64,000 bases of DNA from positions 26,725 through 90,724 of the forward strand of contig NZ_MSSW01000046.1 in the NCBI RefSeq assembly GCF_002150685.1. The letters run 5' to 3'. Below are positions 63,991-64,000 of the stretch, piece after piece (the first letter of the stretch is position 1; the number at the start of each line of letters is the position of its first letter). Made by a program: the position numbers and the translations under genes. This DNA comes from Algoriphagus antarcticus. Its GTDB lineage: Bacteria > Bacteroidota > Bacteroidia > Cytophagales > Cyclobacteriaceae. Below the pieces are notes generated by a model that searched no databases, was not told the origin of the DNA, and was given only the letters and a program-made list of their open reading frames with translations.

Positions 63991-64000
63991 GTAACGCTAA

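Overview
The window looks like chromosomal DNA of a Bacteroidota member, most likely a marine or aquatic Cytophagales (Cyclobacteriaceae-like). This is inferred from gene content: the gliding-motility ABC transporter genes gldA-gldF-gldG, a secreted FG-GAP protein with a type IX secretion (type A) C-terminal sorting domain, DUF4199, DUF2461 and DUF3995 proteins, many SPII lipoproteins, moderately AT-rich DNA and no obvious Shine-Dalgarno sequences. The species cannot be fixed from the sequence alone.

Layout. 0-9 kb: a YtcJ-type amidohydrolase lipoprotein (cut by the window edge), the T9SS cargo protein, murF, a VapBC-like module whose toxin gene is frameshifted, a DUF2461 protein, a HAD phosphatase and small envelope proteins. 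9-16 kb: tRNA-Ala(GGC) with a duplicated 3' end plus terminator, clpS-recR, a Na+/solute symporter, an IS200-like Y1 transposase inside an array of small palindromes, an alkyltransferase-like protein overlapping a MscS channel, then an SDR, an NTF2-like and a GreA-like protein. 16-22 kb: a threonine-rich leader peptide with a probable attenuator, followed by thrA-thrB-thrC, and a polyprenyl synthase. 22-36.7 kb: DUF4199, a PlsB-like acyltransferase overlapping gpsA, a decayed nucleotidyltransferase module, a PQQ-type sugar dehydrogenase, fbp, a second aspartokinase, an oxidoreductase, a fructosamine-kinase-like protein with a low-MW phosphatase, then waaA-rsgA-pyrR-like-panB. 36.9-41.3 kb: a three-gene alpha-glucan operon (debranching enzyme, GT4, GH57). 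41.4-49.3 kb: tRNA-His, dihydroorotase, a DEAD-box helicase, hydrolases and a tethered thioredoxin-like protein. 49.5-54.3 kb: gldA-gldF-gldG-dnaN. 54.5-64 kb: small VOC and VF530 proteins, then a glycan-oriented region with two sulfatases, a TIM-barrel epimerase, a GH25 lysozyme, a DUF1080 hydrolase and a PIG-L deacetylase. It ends in a GC-rich 32-bp tandem repeat.

The most unusual structure is a dispersed family of about 85-118 bp, present seven times here (six loci, one tandem pair). Every copy begins with ATGAAATCGAG, lies in sense orientation and ends at or next to the start codon of the following gene. Each copy holds a short ORF beginning MKSS and an imperfect stem formed by AATCGAGCAT and ATGCGAGATT, whose two mismatches form a tandem G.A motif; some carry one of several interchangeable small hairpins. 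Removing the copies in silence restores tight ATGA overlaps at waaA/rsgA and at the HAD gene, and a 2-nt gap at gldA/gldF. This suggests an element that enters at ATGA/ATGAAA start codons and installs a new translated leader. One copy separates the thr attenuator from thrA, and two in tandem separate gldA from gldF.

Other signs of genome remodelling are the Y1 transposase with its palindromes, a second 27-nt CTTCGGTC repeat, single-base-deletion pseudogenes in both toxin-antitoxin-like modules, and fragments of a serine hydrolase and of a Tat-exported protein.
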